Assembly: GCA_038238915.1 (NCBI GenBank)
Contig: JBBSFH010000014.1
Span: forward strand, 1-64,000
Length of the DNA: 64,000 nt
Direction of reading: 5' to 3'
DNA from: JAVVHE01 sp038238915
GTDB lineage: Bacteria > Pseudomonadota > Alphaproteobacteria > Sphingomonadales > Sphingomonadaceae
Under the pieces are notes generated by a model that was not told the DNA's origin, made no database searches, and saw only the letters and a program-made list of their open reading frames with translations. Positions 1-8,420 of the stretch are shown here, in pieces (position 1 is the stretch's first letter; the number at the start of each line of letters is the position of its first letter). The translations under genes and the position numbers were made by a program.

Positions 1-53
1 CGGGTTGGGGGTTTTCGGCCGGCGCGCCGCCGGGGCTTGGTTGATTGTGGGGC

Positions 54-96
54 GGGGGTGGCGCCCCCCCCGAGTTGGGGGGGCCCCGACACCCCC
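54..96. repeat. GC-rich palindrome downstream of the PEP-CTERM gene (possible terminator)
   Basis: An imperfect inverted repeat lies just beyond the stop codon of the minus-strand PEP-CTERM gene. Seven bases at 54-60 pair with 90-96, and an inner arm of seven C (65-71) pairs with seven G (77-83) around a five-base loop. It could fold at the 3' end of that transcript. There is no U tract, so a classical intrinsic terminator is not shown; a REP-like element is the alternative. The remaining bases 1-53 hold nothing I can assign. Confidence 0.4.
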
Positions 97-105
97 TCAG
101 GTCAA

Positions 106-1161
106 TCAGGCCGTCCGGTTGCGGCGACGAAGCACCTGGCCCACCAGGCCAAAGCCGAACAGCATCAGCGCCGCACCCGCAGGTTCGGGCACTGCGGTGC
201 TGGTGGGCGTATAGAGATAATTGTCCGGACTGCTGCTCGAAGTCAGCACGACCTGCCCGGCGTTGTTCAGCCCGAACGCGAAATAGTCCAAAATCCCCGG
301 AGGCGTCAGGTCGGTAAACTTGTCCGTCGTGATGTTGAACAGGAACGGATGGAGCAGGCCCGCCGCATCGGCGAACTCGCCGCTGACGAGGCCGTTGTTG
401 TTGATGTCCTCGAAATAGGTCGTGTTCGCGTTCAGCGCGTTCGGGTCGGAAAAGAACGTCAGAATGCCACCGACATCGACGTAGGCCTGGGTGATGCCGG
501 TCGAATTATCCCGGTTCCAGCCGACGATGATGCCGGCATCGTTGATGCCGCGCGCGGTCGTCTTGACGCGAAAGTCGGTGCTCGCGGCAATGTCTGTAAA
601 GGTCGAGCCGTTGATCTCATAGCCGTGGCGGAAATTATGGCCACCCGAGGCGTAAAGATAATCGCCGACGATCGCACCCGAAGCATTCTGCCCCTGCGCG
701 ATGCCGTGCAGCGCCTCGGATGTCACTGGATTGACGAGTGTGGTGATCACCCCGCCGGCCGAGCGCTGGAACTGGGTGTCGGTCATAAGCGCCCCCGTCG
801 CGTCGGTTGCGTAGCCGGTGATGCTGTTGCTGTTGCTGATGTTGCGACCCGTGGTGGCATAGCCCGCCGAGAACGTCGTGTAGACGCCCGCCGGATCGCG
901 GCTGAAGCCCAACGCCGAGCCGCTCGCGTCGGCGATCGAACCCGTCATGTAGCCCGCGTCGTTGATGCCCAGCACCTGGGTCGTCGTCCCGGTGCTGACG
1001 TAGGGCGTGATCAGGGTGTAGCTGCCCGCGAGCGCCGGGCCGCTTGCGCCGATGATGGTTGCTGCGGCGGCGGCAAGAGCAAACAGGCTCACAGAGCCGA
1101 GCTTCATGGCGTTGCCGCCATTTCCGCAAGCTGTTGAATTCGTATTAAACGCAAACCCCAT
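106..1161 (-). CDS. Exported PEP-CTERM protein with HAF-type repeats
   Basis: Predicted secreted protein of 351 residues. The start at 1161 is preceded by a strong GGAGAG ribosome site five bases upstream; an internal ATG at 1107 is less well supported. A hydrophobic signal segment ending at a PALA cleavage motif sits about 20 residues in. The body carries several copies of a motif such as GINDAG-x-VG and DINNNGLVSG, typical of the HAF extracellular repeat family, which may form a beta-propeller-like fold (inference). The C-terminus has the PEP-CTERM sorting signal: VPEP, a hydrophobic stretch, then RRR. Such proteins are normally processed by exosortase/archaeosortase-type enzymes at the inner membrane; no exosortase gene is in this window. 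Substrate and role are unknown. Confidence 0.85.
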   Translation of the reverse strand: MGFAFNTNSTACGNGGNAMKLGSVSLFALAAAAATIIGASGPALAGSYTLITPYVSTGTTTQVLGINDAGYMTGSIADASGSALGFSRDPAGVYTTFSAGYATTGRNISNSNSITGYATDATGALMTDTQFQRSAGGVITTLVNPVTSEALHGIAQGQNASGAIVGDYLYASGGHNFRHGYEINGSTFTDIAASTDFRVKTTARGINDAGIIVGWNRDNSTGITQAYVDVGGILTFFSDPNALNANTTYFEDINNNGLVSGEFADAAGLLHPFLFNITTDKFTDLTPPGILDYFAFGLNNAGQVVLTSSSSPDNYLYTPTSTAVPEPAGAALMLFGFGLVGQVLRRRNRTA

Positions 1162-1592
1162 GTTATCTCTCCGCAGAAATTGAAGACGTGCGATCGTAGA
1201 CAAACCCGACCGTTATCGTGCGTGGCACGGCCCAAGGATTTCCGATAATAGTCTTTACGATTTTGAACGAACGAACATCGAACAAACGCGGCTTCGCCCC
1301 AACATGTCGTATCACGCCCTCTTTTGCCCTTTCCAAAAGCAGCCGAAGATCCACACCCGCGCACCCCGGTTTGGCTCCGGCGCGGCGATGCGCTTGCGGG
1401 CTGGAGCCGATCGGGCGCCGCTGACGGTACGAGCCGGGTGTCGAAGCGATCGAGGGGTGGCGGCGGGTGGGCCGCGCGCCGTAAGAGGGTCCGCTTCAGC
1501 GAACAGCGAAGGTCAGGCATGGCGGTACGGTCCCCAACTGGGCAGAACATCCCCTCACAGCGCCGCAGTCATCAACCGTCAGGCTCCCGGCC
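1162..1592. other. Intergenic region, no gene seen
   Basis: This 431-base gap separates the divergent PEP-CTERM gene and dcd, so it should hold both promoters. All open frames in it are short, lack ribosome sites and resemble nothing I know. I find no clear -35/-10 pair and no convincing sigma-54 site. Confidence 0.6.
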
Positions 1593-2147
1593 ATGGGCCT
1601 GATGGCGGACCGCTGGATCGCCGAGCGCGCGCGCGCCGATGGCATGATCGAACCCTTCGAGGATGGCCAGCGCCGCGAGGGGACGATCAGCTATGGCCTG
1701 TCGAGCTACGGCTACGACGCGCGCGTTTCAGACGAGTTCAAGATTTTCACCAATGTGGACAGCGCGATCGTCGATCCCAAGAATTTCGCGCAGAACAGTT
1801 TCGTCGATCGCAAGGTGGATGTGTGCATCATCCCGCCCAACAGCTTCGTCCTCGCGCGCACGGTCGAGTATTTCCGCGTACCGCGCGACGTGCTGGTGAT
1901 CTGCCTGGGCAAAAGCACCTATGCGCGCTGCGGCATCATCGTGAACGTCACCCCGCTCGAACCCGGATGGGAGGGGCATGTGACGCTGGAGTTCTCGAAC
2001 ACCACGCCGTTACCCGCGAAAGTCTACGCCAACGAGGGCGCGTGCCAGTTCCTGTTCCTCAAGGGAGACGAGGAATGCCTCGTCAGCTATGCAGACCGGG
2101 CGGGCAAATATATGGGACAGCGCGGGGTGACGTTGCCGAAAGTCTAG
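1593..2147 (+). CDS. dcd: dCTP deaminase
   Basis: Converts dCTP to dUTP and ammonia, feeding thymidylate synthesis in the cytoplasm. The 184-residue protein is full length for the trimeric Dcd family. It has the family blocks GTISYGLSSYGYDARV near residues 30-45, the CLGKSTYARCGI block near 104-116 with the phosphate-binding Lys and Arg, and the catalytic Glu in GHVTLEFSN (about E133). The C-terminal GKYMGQRGVT segment, which closes over the nucleotide, is intact. The start at 1593 gives an N-terminus close to homologues; an ATG at 1602 is the alternative. The ribosome site is weak (CAGG, nine bases upstream). It reads away from the PEP-CTERM gene. Confidence 0.97.
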   Translation: MGLMADRWIAERARADGMIEPFEDGQRREGTISYGLSSYGYDARVSDEFKIFTNVDSAIVDPKNFAQNSFVDRKVDVCIIPPNSFVLARTVEYFRVPRDVLVICLGKSTYARCGIIVNVTPLEPGWEGHVTLEFSNTTPLPAKVYANEGACQFLFLKGDEECLVSYADRAGKYMGQRGVTLPKV

Positions 2148-2201
2148 CGTTTCACGCGGAACGCAGGAATCGCTAGCGTTGGATTAGCGAAGGGAGTGCT
2201 C

Positions 2202-2525
2202 ATGCCCGTTCCGGTTAATGGTCCGCCGCCTGTAGCAGTCAGCGCGCCTGCTCCTCCGGCGCGGATGCCCGTTCGCATCGATTTGCTGGGCCTCGGGTCC
2301 GCTCGCACCTGCGCCACGGGGACTTCCGGCGAGATTGTGGTGTGTGCTCGGCGCACGCCCGATCCTGATCGGCTGCAGCCATTGCCTGAGTTCACGCAAA
2401 GCTCGCTACCCAAGGCGGAGTTCAAGTTCCTGGGGCAAAGCAGGATCGCTGCCGAGGTGGACCGCAAGGATTTCGGGCGGGACGTAAGCAACCGGGCGCA
2501 GATCACGCTCAAAATCCCGTTCTGA
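2202..2525 (+). CDS. Small conserved sphingomonad protein of unknown function
   Basis: 107-residue protein. The ATG at 2202 has an AGGGAG ribosome site five bases upstream; a GTG at 2196 lies inside that site and is unlikely. A Pro/Ala-rich N-terminus is followed by a cysteine-containing core (CATGTSGEIVVCARR), a pattern I associate with small exported sphingomonad proteins in which C...EIVVC is conserved and may form a disulfide. No clear signal peptide is visible. It lies 54 bases after dcd on the same strand and converges on the next gene. No function can be assigned. Confidence 0.7.
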   Translation: MPVPVNGPPPVAVSAPAPPARMPVRIDLLGLGSARTCATGTSGEIVVCARRTPDPDRLQPLPEFTQSSLPKAEFKFLGQSRIAAEVDRKDFGRDVSNRAQITLKIPF

Positions 2526-2536
2526 TCGGATCGCCT

Positions 2537-3523
2537 TCAGCCGATCGTCACCACGACCTTGCCCACCGCCTCGCGCAGCGCAAGCCGCGCGATCGCCTCG
2601 CCGCCCTGCGCGAGCGGCAGCGTCAGGCCGATTTCGGGCCGCACCTTGCCCGCCGCCCAAAGCGCGAACAGTTCGGCGATGTTCGCGGCGTGCGCGGCCG
2701 GGAAGCGTTCGGTCCACGCGCCCCAGAAGACGCCCATGATCGAGGCTTCCTTGAGCAGAGTCAGATTGAGCGGCGGTGAGGAGATGCCCGCCGGAAAGCC
2801 CACCACCAGTAGCCGCCCGCCCCAGCCGAGCGCGCGCAGCGCGGCCTCGGTATAAACCCCGCCCACCGGATCATAGACCACGGCCGCACCCCGAGCGCCG
2901 CACGCCGCCTTGAACTGCGCGGTCAAAGCCTTGCCCTCGGGATCACGCGGATAGACCACAGTTTCGTGCGCCCCGTGCTCGCGCGCTGCCTGCGCCTTCG
3001 CCTCGGAGGACACCGCCGCGATCACGCGCGCGCCCGCCGCGACGCCAAGCTCCACCGCCGCCAGCCCCACGCCGCCGCCCGCGCCCAGCACGAGCAACGT
3101 CTCCCCCGGCTGCAGCCGCGCGACGTCTTTGAGCGCATGGTGCGAGGTGGCGTAGGTGAGCAGGAAGCCCGCCGCCACGTCCAAGGGCATCGCATCGGGC
3201 ACCGGGATCACGCGCGCCGCAGGAGCGATCACCGCCTCGGCCAGGCCGCCCCATCCCAGAAAGCCGATCACGCGCTGGTCGACGCTGAGGCCGCTCACCC
3301 CCTCGCCGAGCGCATCGATCGTGCCCGCGACCTCGCCTCCGGGCGCGAACGGGCGCGGGGGTTTGAACTGATAGCGATCCTCGATCATCAGCACGTCGGG
3401 ATAGTTGATCCCGCACGCAGCGACGCGGATGCGCACCTCGCCATTCGCGGGAACAAGTTCGGGCACGTCGCGCAGCACCAGCGTTTCGGGACCGCCGACA
3501 ATCGTGGAGTAGAGAGCCTGCAT
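2537..3523 (-). CDS. NADPH:quinone oxidoreductase-like zinc-independent dehydrogenase (MDR family)
   Basis: 328-residue member of the medium-chain dehydrogenase/reductase superfamily, quinone oxidoreductase branch. The N-terminal GroES-like domain (residues 1-120) contains ACGINYPDVLMIEDRYQ and FAPGGEVAGTID, typical of QOR enzymes. The Rossmann domain carries the nucleotide motif GAGGGVGLAAVELG. The structural zinc cysteine cluster of alcohol dehydrogenases is absent, as usual in this branch. The first in-frame ATG at 3523 matches the family N-terminus (MQALYSTIVGG); a TTG at 3559 would add a low-complexity extension. No strong ribosome site is visible. It is divergent from the next gene. The physiological substrate is unknown; enoyl or quinone reduction with NADPH is the family expectation. 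Confidence 0.9.
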   Translation of the reverse strand: MQALYSTIVGGPETLVLRDVPELVPANGEVRIRVAACGINYPDVLMIEDRYQFKPPRPFAPGGEVAGTIDALGEGVSGLSVDQRVIGFLGWGGLAEAVIAPAARVIPVPDAMPLDVAAGFLLTYATSHHALKDVARLQPGETLLVLGAGGGVGLAAVELGVAAGARVIAAVSSEAKAQAAREHGAHETVVYPRDPEGKALTAQFKAACGARGAAVVYDPVGGVYTEAALRALGWGGRLLVVGFPAGISSPPLNLTLLKEASIMGVFWGAWTERFPAAHAANIAELFALWAAGKVRPEIGLTLPLAQGGEAIARLALREAVGKVVVTIG

Positions 3524-3567
3524 CGGCGGGGGTTGCGCCACGCCGCCGGGTCCGGTCAAGCCATGCG

Positions 3568-3906
3568 ATGGCGTTCGACGTCGACGAGGTGGAGGCGCTG
3601 CTGATCGCCTCGGCGAGGGCGCGCGCGCCGATCACCTATTCGGACGCGCTGCTGGCACTCGGCCATCGCTTCACGCGGCCCAGAATGCGCGCATTGTGTG
3701 TGGTGTTGAGCGAGATCGATGCGCGGGGGCGCGCGAGCGGCGATCCCGAACTCGCGGTGCTGGTTGTGCGCCAGTCGGATGGTCTGCCGGGGCAGGGCTG
3801 GTGGATCGGCGCACGCGATTATTCGGGGCCGTGGCAAGGGCCCGAAGCGATGGCACATGTGCGCCTGCTGCAATCGCGCGCTTTCGCGCGATGGAGTGTG
3901 CCATAA
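3568..3906 (+). CDS. Conserved hypothetical protein of sphingomonads
   Basis: 112-residue soluble protein beginning MAFDVDEVEALL, with an Arg-rich helix (RFTRPRMRALCVVL) and a Trp-rich C-terminal part (GQGWWIGARDY). I recognise the general pattern from other Sphingomonas genomes, but no function is known to me. The N-terminal helical part could be a small winged-helix-like fold; that is a guess. It starts 45 bases from the divergent oxidoreductase, and the ribosome site is weak. It precedes the TPS operon by 158 bases, so the promoter for that operon should lie between 3907 and 4064; I cannot pick a convincing one. Confidence 0.75.
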   Translation: MAFDVDEVEALLIASARARAPITYSDALLALGHRFTRPRMRALCVVLSEIDARGRASGDPELAVLVVRQSDGLPGQGWWIGARDYSGPWQGPEAMAHVRLLQSRAFARWSVP

Positions 3907-4064
3907 AAGTGTAATAAACGGCTCCCGAACGTGTTTGATACTTGCGGCGTCGCATCGAAGACTGGCGTGCTGCGCCGCAACGGCTTGCTCCTTCACGCGC
4001 CAATCGCTATCGGGACGCCAGCAGTGGCAAATTGCCGTCACGCGACCGACAATCAGAGGTATCC

Positions 4065-5831
4065 GTGAGAGCAGGACGGCCGAGCGCGGGCGCGGGACGG
4101 GCGTGGAGCGCGATTGCGCTCCTCCTGCTCGGCACGTCCGTCGCCGCACGCGCGCAGCCTGTCGGGATCGTGCCGTCCGATTCGCACCGCGCGACCGATC
4201 CCTCGCCCACGCCGATCCTGCGCAAACCCGATCTGAACGCCGCGCCGGTGCCAGCGCCGCCGCCGCAGCCTGCGCCGGGCGAAGCGAAGTTCCTGATCGC
4301 GGGCTATGATGTCGTCGGCAACACGCTGATCGAGCAGGCGGTCGTCGAGCGCACCGTCTATCCGTTCTTGGGGCCCGACCGCACCGTCGCCGATGTTGAG
4401 CGGGCACGCGCCGCGCTCGAGGCGGTTTACCGCGCGCGCGGCTATCAATCGGTGTTCGTCGCGCAGGGCGGTGCCACGAACGATAATTATGTGAGCCTGG
4501 TGGTCACGCAGGCAACGATCGGGCGGCTGCACGTGACGGGAGCCAGATATTACAGCCCGCAGGCGGTGCGCGCGCAGGTGCCTGCGCTGCAGGAAGGCGA
4601 GGTTCCCAATCTTACCGAGGCGCAGCGCGAACTCTCTGCGCTCGAACGCACCGGCCCCGATCGGCGCGTCACGCCGCGCATCGTGCCAGGACTGATCCCG
4701 GGCACGATCGATGTCGATCTGGCGGTGGAAGATAGCCTGCCGTTGCACGGGGGCGTGACGGTTTCGAACGATCACAGCCCCAACACGCAGCCGCTGCGCG
4801 TGCTCACCAACGTGCGCGCCACCAATCTCTGGCAACTCGGCCACACGCTCAGCTTCTCCTACCTGGTGGCACCGCAGCGCCGCGAGGATGCCGAGGTCTA
4901 TGCGGGATCCTACCTCGCACCGATCGCGAATTCGCCGTGGTCCATTCTGGTCTACGGCTACAAATCGAACAGCAATGTCGCGCTGCTCGGCGGGGCGAGT
5001 GTGCTCGGCAATGGTTATGCCGTTGGCGCGCGCGCGGTGCTGGCGCTGCCGCGCACGGGCAACTGGAGCCACAGCTTCAATTTCGGCGCGGACTTCAAGG
5101 ATTTCATCGAGGATACGAACGTGCCCGGTCCCAAGGGTGCATCGATCATCCGCGCGCCCATCCGCTATGTTCCCGCGCAGCTCACCTATTCGGCGCAGCG
5201 CGTTGGCGACACCACCACGCTCAGCACCACGGTTTCGGTCACGCTCGGCCTGCGCGCGTTCGATGAGCAGACGTTTGCGGGCAACGCCAGCGGCCCCAAT
5301 GGCGAAGTAATTCCCATTTACACGCCGAGTTTCGCCAATCGCCGCAACGGTGCGAGCGAGAACTTCGCGCATGTGAATGTGGACGTCGATTACAATCGCA
5401 CGCTCAAGGACGATACGCGCCTGATCGTGCGCGGTGCGGCACAATATGCGAGCCAGCCGCTGATCTCGAACGAGCAGTTCTCGGCGGGCGGCATCGCCTC
5501 GGTGCGCGGCTATCTCCAGTCCGAAGCGGTTGGCGACGATGGCTTCTCGGGCACGCTCGAAGTGCGCACGCCGAGCTTCAACAAGTTCGGCGGCAAGTTC
5601 CTGAGCGAACTGCGCGGTTTCGCGTTCGTCGATGGTGCCTATCTGGCGATCCGCCAGCCGCTCGCCGACGAGACGACGCAATATTCGCCGCTGGGTGCGG
5701 GCGTCGGCCTGCGCGCGGCGATCTACAAATTCCTGTCGGGCGATGTGATCCTTGGCGTGCCGATGCTCGATGGCACGCAGACCAAAGCACGCGATTTCGA
5801 CGTGCAATTCAACGTGAAAGCCGAATTCTGA
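4065..5831 (+). CDS. TpsB-type outer-membrane transporter (ShlB/FhaC/HecB family)
   Basis: Outer-membrane pore of a two-partner secretion system, expected to export the giant TpsA encoded at the end of this locus. The 588-residue product starts at GTG 4065 with an AGAGG ribosome site four bases upstream; an upstream TTG at 3942 has none. A signal peptide (LLLLGTSVAARAQ) is followed by a Pro-rich linker (residues 45-72), a POTRA domain (about 76-150: FLIAGYDVVGNTLIE, then VERARAALEAVYRARGYQ), a second POTRA-like segment (about 155-235) and a 16-strand-type barrel from about 245. The VRGY motif of the Omp85/TpsB lid loop is at about residue 479, and the protein ends in aromatic Phe as barrel proteins do. 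The stop codon overlaps the first possible start of the next gene, suggesting co-translation. Confidence 0.93.
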   Translation: MRAGRPSAGAGRAWSAIALLLLGTSVAARAQPVGIVPSDSHRATDPSPTPILRKPDLNAAPVPAPPPQPAPGEAKFLIAGYDVVGNTLIEQAVVERTVYPFLGPDRTVADVERARAALEAVYRARGYQSVFVAQGGATNDNYVSLVVTQATIGRLHVTGARYYSPQAVRAQVPALQEGEVPNLTEAQRELSALERTGPDRRVTPRIVPGLIPGTIDVDLAVEDSLPLHGGVTVSNDHSPNTQPLRVLTNVRATNLWQLGHTLSFSYLVAPQRREDAEVYAGSYLAPIANSPWSILVYGYKSNSNVALLGGASVLGNGYAVGARAVLALPRTGNWSHSFNFGADFKDFIEDTNVPGPKGASIIRAPIRYVPAQLTYSAQRVGDTTTLSTTVSVTLGLRAFDEQTFAGNASGPNGEVIPIYTPSFANRRNGASENFAHVNVDVDYNRTLKDDTRLIVRGAAQYASQPLISNEQFSAGGIASVRGYLQSEAVGDDGFSGTLEVRTPSFNKFGGKFLSELRGFAFVDGAYLAIRQPLADETTQYSPLGAGVGLRAAIYKFLSGDVILGVPMLDGTQTKARDFDVQFNVKAEF

Positions 5832-5857
5832 TGGGGGGCGTGATGAAGGAGACCGTG

Positions 5858-7636
5858 ATGCGGCGTTTGGGAGCCCTGCTGCTGTTGCTGGCCGTCGGCC
5901 TCGCGCCGACCGCCGCCAATGCCTGGTGGAACAAGGCGTGGAGCTACCGCAAGCAGATCACGATTGATGCGACGCCATCGGGCGTCAACGTCGCTGGTCC
6001 GGTTGGCCGCATCCCCGTGCTCGTCCGCCTCCACAGCGGCAACTTCAGCTTCAAGGACGCCGCCGATAATGGGTCCGACCTGCGCTTCGTCGGTGGCGAC
6101 GACAAGACGCCACTCACGTACCATATCGAAAGCTTCGATCCGCTGCTCGGTGTCGGTACGGTGTGGGTGGATGTGCCCGCAGTCGCGGGGGGCACGAAGA
6201 CCAGTTTGTGGCTGTATTTCGGTAACAAGAGCGCGCCCGCGGGCGTGGACACCGGGGGCACGTTTGACGCCGATTACACGCTCGTCTTCCACTATGATTC
6301 CGCAGCCGGCACCGCGCCGACCGACAAGACTGCGAACAAGAACAACGCCTCGAACGCATCGGCCGGGGTGAACGATGGCGGCATCGTCGGTCGCGCCGCG
6401 CGGATGACCAGCGGGCTGCCGATCACGGTGCCCGCTTCCCCCACCACCGCTATCACGGCGGGAAGCCCGTTCACCTTCTCCACCTGGGTCAAGCCCGATG
6501 CGGGCGCGACCGGCGCGCTGTACGCGCGGCACGAGGGGGCCAGCAATCTCGTCATAGCACTCGCGGGCGGCGTGCCCACCGTCACCACGAGCGGCGGCAC
6601 CCCGGTTTCGCTTCGCGGCACCGCTGCGCTGGCACCGGGCCAGTGGAGCCATGTCGCGGTCACCTTCGATGGCAAGGCGGCGGTGCTCTACGTCGGCGGC
6701 CACCCGGTCGCCAACGCAGCGGGCGCGCTGCCCGCATTTGCTGGCCCCGAGCTGATCGGCGGCGACAACGGCGCGGGGCTCGCAGGCGAGGTCGACGAAA
6801 CGCGCACGTCCAAGGTCGCGCGCCCGGCCAATGTGCTGCTGCTCGATGCGGCGGGTCAGGGCCAGGAGGGCAAGCTCACCGTTTTCGGCAAGGATGAGGA
6901 GCAGGGCTCGGGCGGCGGCGTGATCGGGTTCATCCTGAACTCGGTGTCGAGCCTCGATTGGGGAATCATCGGGCTATGCATGTTGCTGCTCGCGTCCGCG
7001 ATCGGGGTGATCATCTGGAAAGCGGGCTACATTGCTAAGATCGCGCGCGCCAACGCCGATTTCCAGAGGCTCTACCGGCGCATGGAGGGCGATCTGGAGA
7101 GCTTCGATGAGATGAGCCTTCCGCCGGCACAGACGGCCGCGCTGAAGCTCAGTCCGCTCGCGCGGCTCTATGATGCCGGGATGGTGGAGGTCGAACACCG
7201 CCGCACGCTCTATGGCAACAAGCCGCTTTCGGACGAGGCGGTGATTGCGATCCGCTCCGAGCTCGACGCGCAGCAGACGATGGAGAACCAGCGGCTCGAC
7301 CAGTTCATGGTGCTGCTGACGATTGCGATCTCTGGCGGGCCGTTCATCGGGCTGCTCGGCACCGTGATCGGCGTGATGACCGTGTTCGGCGGCGTGGCGA
7401 TGGCGGGCGACGTCAACGTCAACGCAATCGCGCCCGGGATCGCTGCGGCGCTGCTCGCCACGATTGCGGGGCTGGCGGCCGCCATCCCGTCGCTGTTCGG
7501 GTACAATTATCTCAACAGCCGCATCAGCGCGATTTCAGACGAGATGCGCGTGTTCGTCGATCGCGTCGTGGCGCGACTGGCCGAAACGCAGTCGCACAAG
7601 GCAACACCGCCACCGCTCAAGATCGCTGCAGAGTAG
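5858..7636 (+). CDS. DUF2341/LamG-like periplasmic domain fused to an ExbB/TolQ/MotA-type proton channel
   Basis: 592-residue fusion. The ATG at 5858 has an AAGGAG ribosome site and gives a clean signal peptide ending ANA; an in-frame ATG at 5831, overlapping the tpsB stop, is the alternative. Residues 23-130 (WWNKAWSYRKQITID, then LWLYFGN) match DUF2341; about 145-320 looks like a LamG/concanavalin-type jelly roll (FTFSTWVKP, then WSHVAVTFDG). A first membrane helix at about 367-392 leads to a cytoplasmic stretch, then two helices at about 482-508 (GGPFIGLLGTVIGVMTVF) and 527-552 (ATIAGLAAAIPSLFGY) carrying the ExbB/TolQ proton-channel Thr and Pro residues. ExbB has its N-terminus in the periplasm, so the fused domain would sit there. 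It should power the ExbD and TonB encoded next. The partner bound by the periplasmic domain is unknown. Confidence 0.9.
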   Translation: MRRLGALLLLLAVGLAPTAANAWWNKAWSYRKQITIDATPSGVNVAGPVGRIPVLVRLHSGNFSFKDAADNGSDLRFVGGDDKTPLTYHIESFDPLLGVGTVWVDVPAVAGGTKTSLWLYFGNKSAPAGVDTGGTFDADYTLVFHYDSAAGTAPTDKTANKNNASNASAGVNDGGIVGRAARMTSGLPITVPASPTTAITAGSPFTFSTWVKPDAGATGALYARHEGASNLVIALAGGVPTVTTSGGTPVSLRGTAALAPGQWSHVAVTFDGKAAVLYVGGHPVANAAGALPAFAGPELIGGDNGAGLAGEVDETRTSKVARPANVLLLDAAGQGQEGKLTVFGKDEEQGSGGGVIGFILNSVSSLDWGIIGLCMLLLASAIGVIIWKAGYIAKIARANADFQRLYRRMEGDLESFDEMSLPPAQTAALKLSPLARLYDAGMVEVEHRRTLYGNKPLSDEAVIAIRSELDAQQTMENQRLDQFMVLLTIAISGGPFIGLLGTVIGVMTVFGGVAMAGDVNVNAIAPGIAAALLATIAGLAAAIPSLFGYNYLNSRISAISDEMRVFVDRVVARLAETQSHKATPPPLKIAAE

Positions 7637-7648
7637 GGGAGCGAAACG

Positions 7649-8071
7649 ATGGCCTCATCGGGACCAGGCGGGCGCAAGCCCTATAACGAAATCAACATCA
7701 CGCCGATGCTGGACTTGGCATATGTGCTGCTCGTCATCTTCATCCTGCTCGCAACCGCGAGCGTGCAGGGGATCAAGGTCGATCTGCCCAAGGCGAGTTC
7801 GGCGGTGAACCTCGTGGCACCCAAGACCAAGGCGATCACGATCAACCCGCAGGGCCAGTTCTTCCTAGACGCCTATCCGGTGACGATCGCGGACCTGGAA
7901 TCGCGGCTGCGCACGGTAAAAGCGGAGAACCCCGATACGCCGATCGTCGTCAAGGGCGACGCCACGGTGCAGTATATGAAGGTGACGGAGGTGCTCGACC
8001 TTCTGCGTCGCCTCGACTTGAACAAGGTGGGCCTGGTGACGGGCAAAGCCACCAACAGTCCGGCGGGTTGA
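7649..8071 (+). CDS. exbD: ExbD/TolR-family biopolymer transport protein
   Basis: 140-residue inner-membrane protein that, with the ExbB-like fusion encoded 12 bases upstream, should form a proton-driven motor for TonB. The single membrane helix (about residues 20-42) carries the essential proton-accepting Asp in INITPMLDLAYVLL (D22, equivalent to E. coli ExbD D25). The periplasmic domain follows (ITINPQGQFFLD, then TPIVVKGDATVQYMKVTEVLDLL), which is canonical. A GGGGAGC ribosome site precedes the ATG. Its stop overlaps the start region of the next gene. Confidence 0.95.
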   Translation: MASSGPGGRKPYNEINITPMLDLAYVLLVIFILLATASVQGIKVDLPKASSAVNLVAPKTKAITINPQGQFFLDAYPVTIADLESRLRTVKAENPDTPIVVKGDATVQYMKVTEVLDLLRRLDLNKVGLVTGKATNSPAG

Positions 8072-8418
8072 GGCGGGTGCGCGCCGCCCCGTCTTCGGTT
8101 CGTGGCCTAAGTACCAGGCTAATCGCCCTGTGCGCGGTTGCGTATCTTGGCGCGTCTCCGGCCAGCGCGGGCGAGCGGACTATCCTTATCAATATCGCAA
8201 AGGACGGGGCGATCACGATTAAGGGGCGACAGGTCGATCGCGCGGATGTTCCGCTGCGCCTCAAGGAATTGCACGCCACGTCACCAGCTGCAGCACTGAA
8301 CTTCCGCGTTGCGGCGGACTTGCCGTACCGCGACATCGGCGGGCTGATCTACGCCGCCCAAAACGCAGGCTTCTCAAAAGCCGACGTTGTTGTCGCCCCG
8401 CCTGCAGGACAGCGCTGA
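8068..8418 (+). CDS. Periplasmic ExbD-like domain protein lacking the transmembrane proton helix
   Basis: 116-residue product. The only possible starts are TTG 8068, overlapping the exbD stop, or GTG 8077; there is no ATG. The N-terminus looks like a cleavable signal peptide (LIALCAVAYLGASPASAG) rather than an ExbD anchor: the polar MLD motif with the proton-binding Asp is missing. The remainder (INIAKDGAITIKGRQV, LRLKELHATSPAAALNFRVA, LIYAAQNAGFSKADVVV) follows the ExbD/TolR periplasmic fold pattern. It is therefore probably a free or lipid-unattached ExbD-type periplasmic domain. Its position between exbD and tonB suggests it works in the same energising complex, perhaps as an adaptor; this is inference. 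Confidence 0.8.
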   Translation: MRRVRAAPSSVRGLSTRLIALCAVAYLGASPASAGERTILINIAKDGAITIKGRQVDRADVPLRLKELHATSPAAALNFRVAADLPYRDIGGLIYAAQNAGFSKADVVVAPPAGQR

Positions 8419-8420
8419 CT

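Noticed and set aside
1224..1245. Possible sigma-54 promoter (TGGCAC element) near the PEP-CTERM gene
   Set aside because: It lies on the wrong strand for that gene and lacks a TTGC box at the right spacing.
1304..2176. Open frame overlapping dcd in another frame
   Set aside because: Low-complexity Arg-rich translation; dcd is unmistakable.
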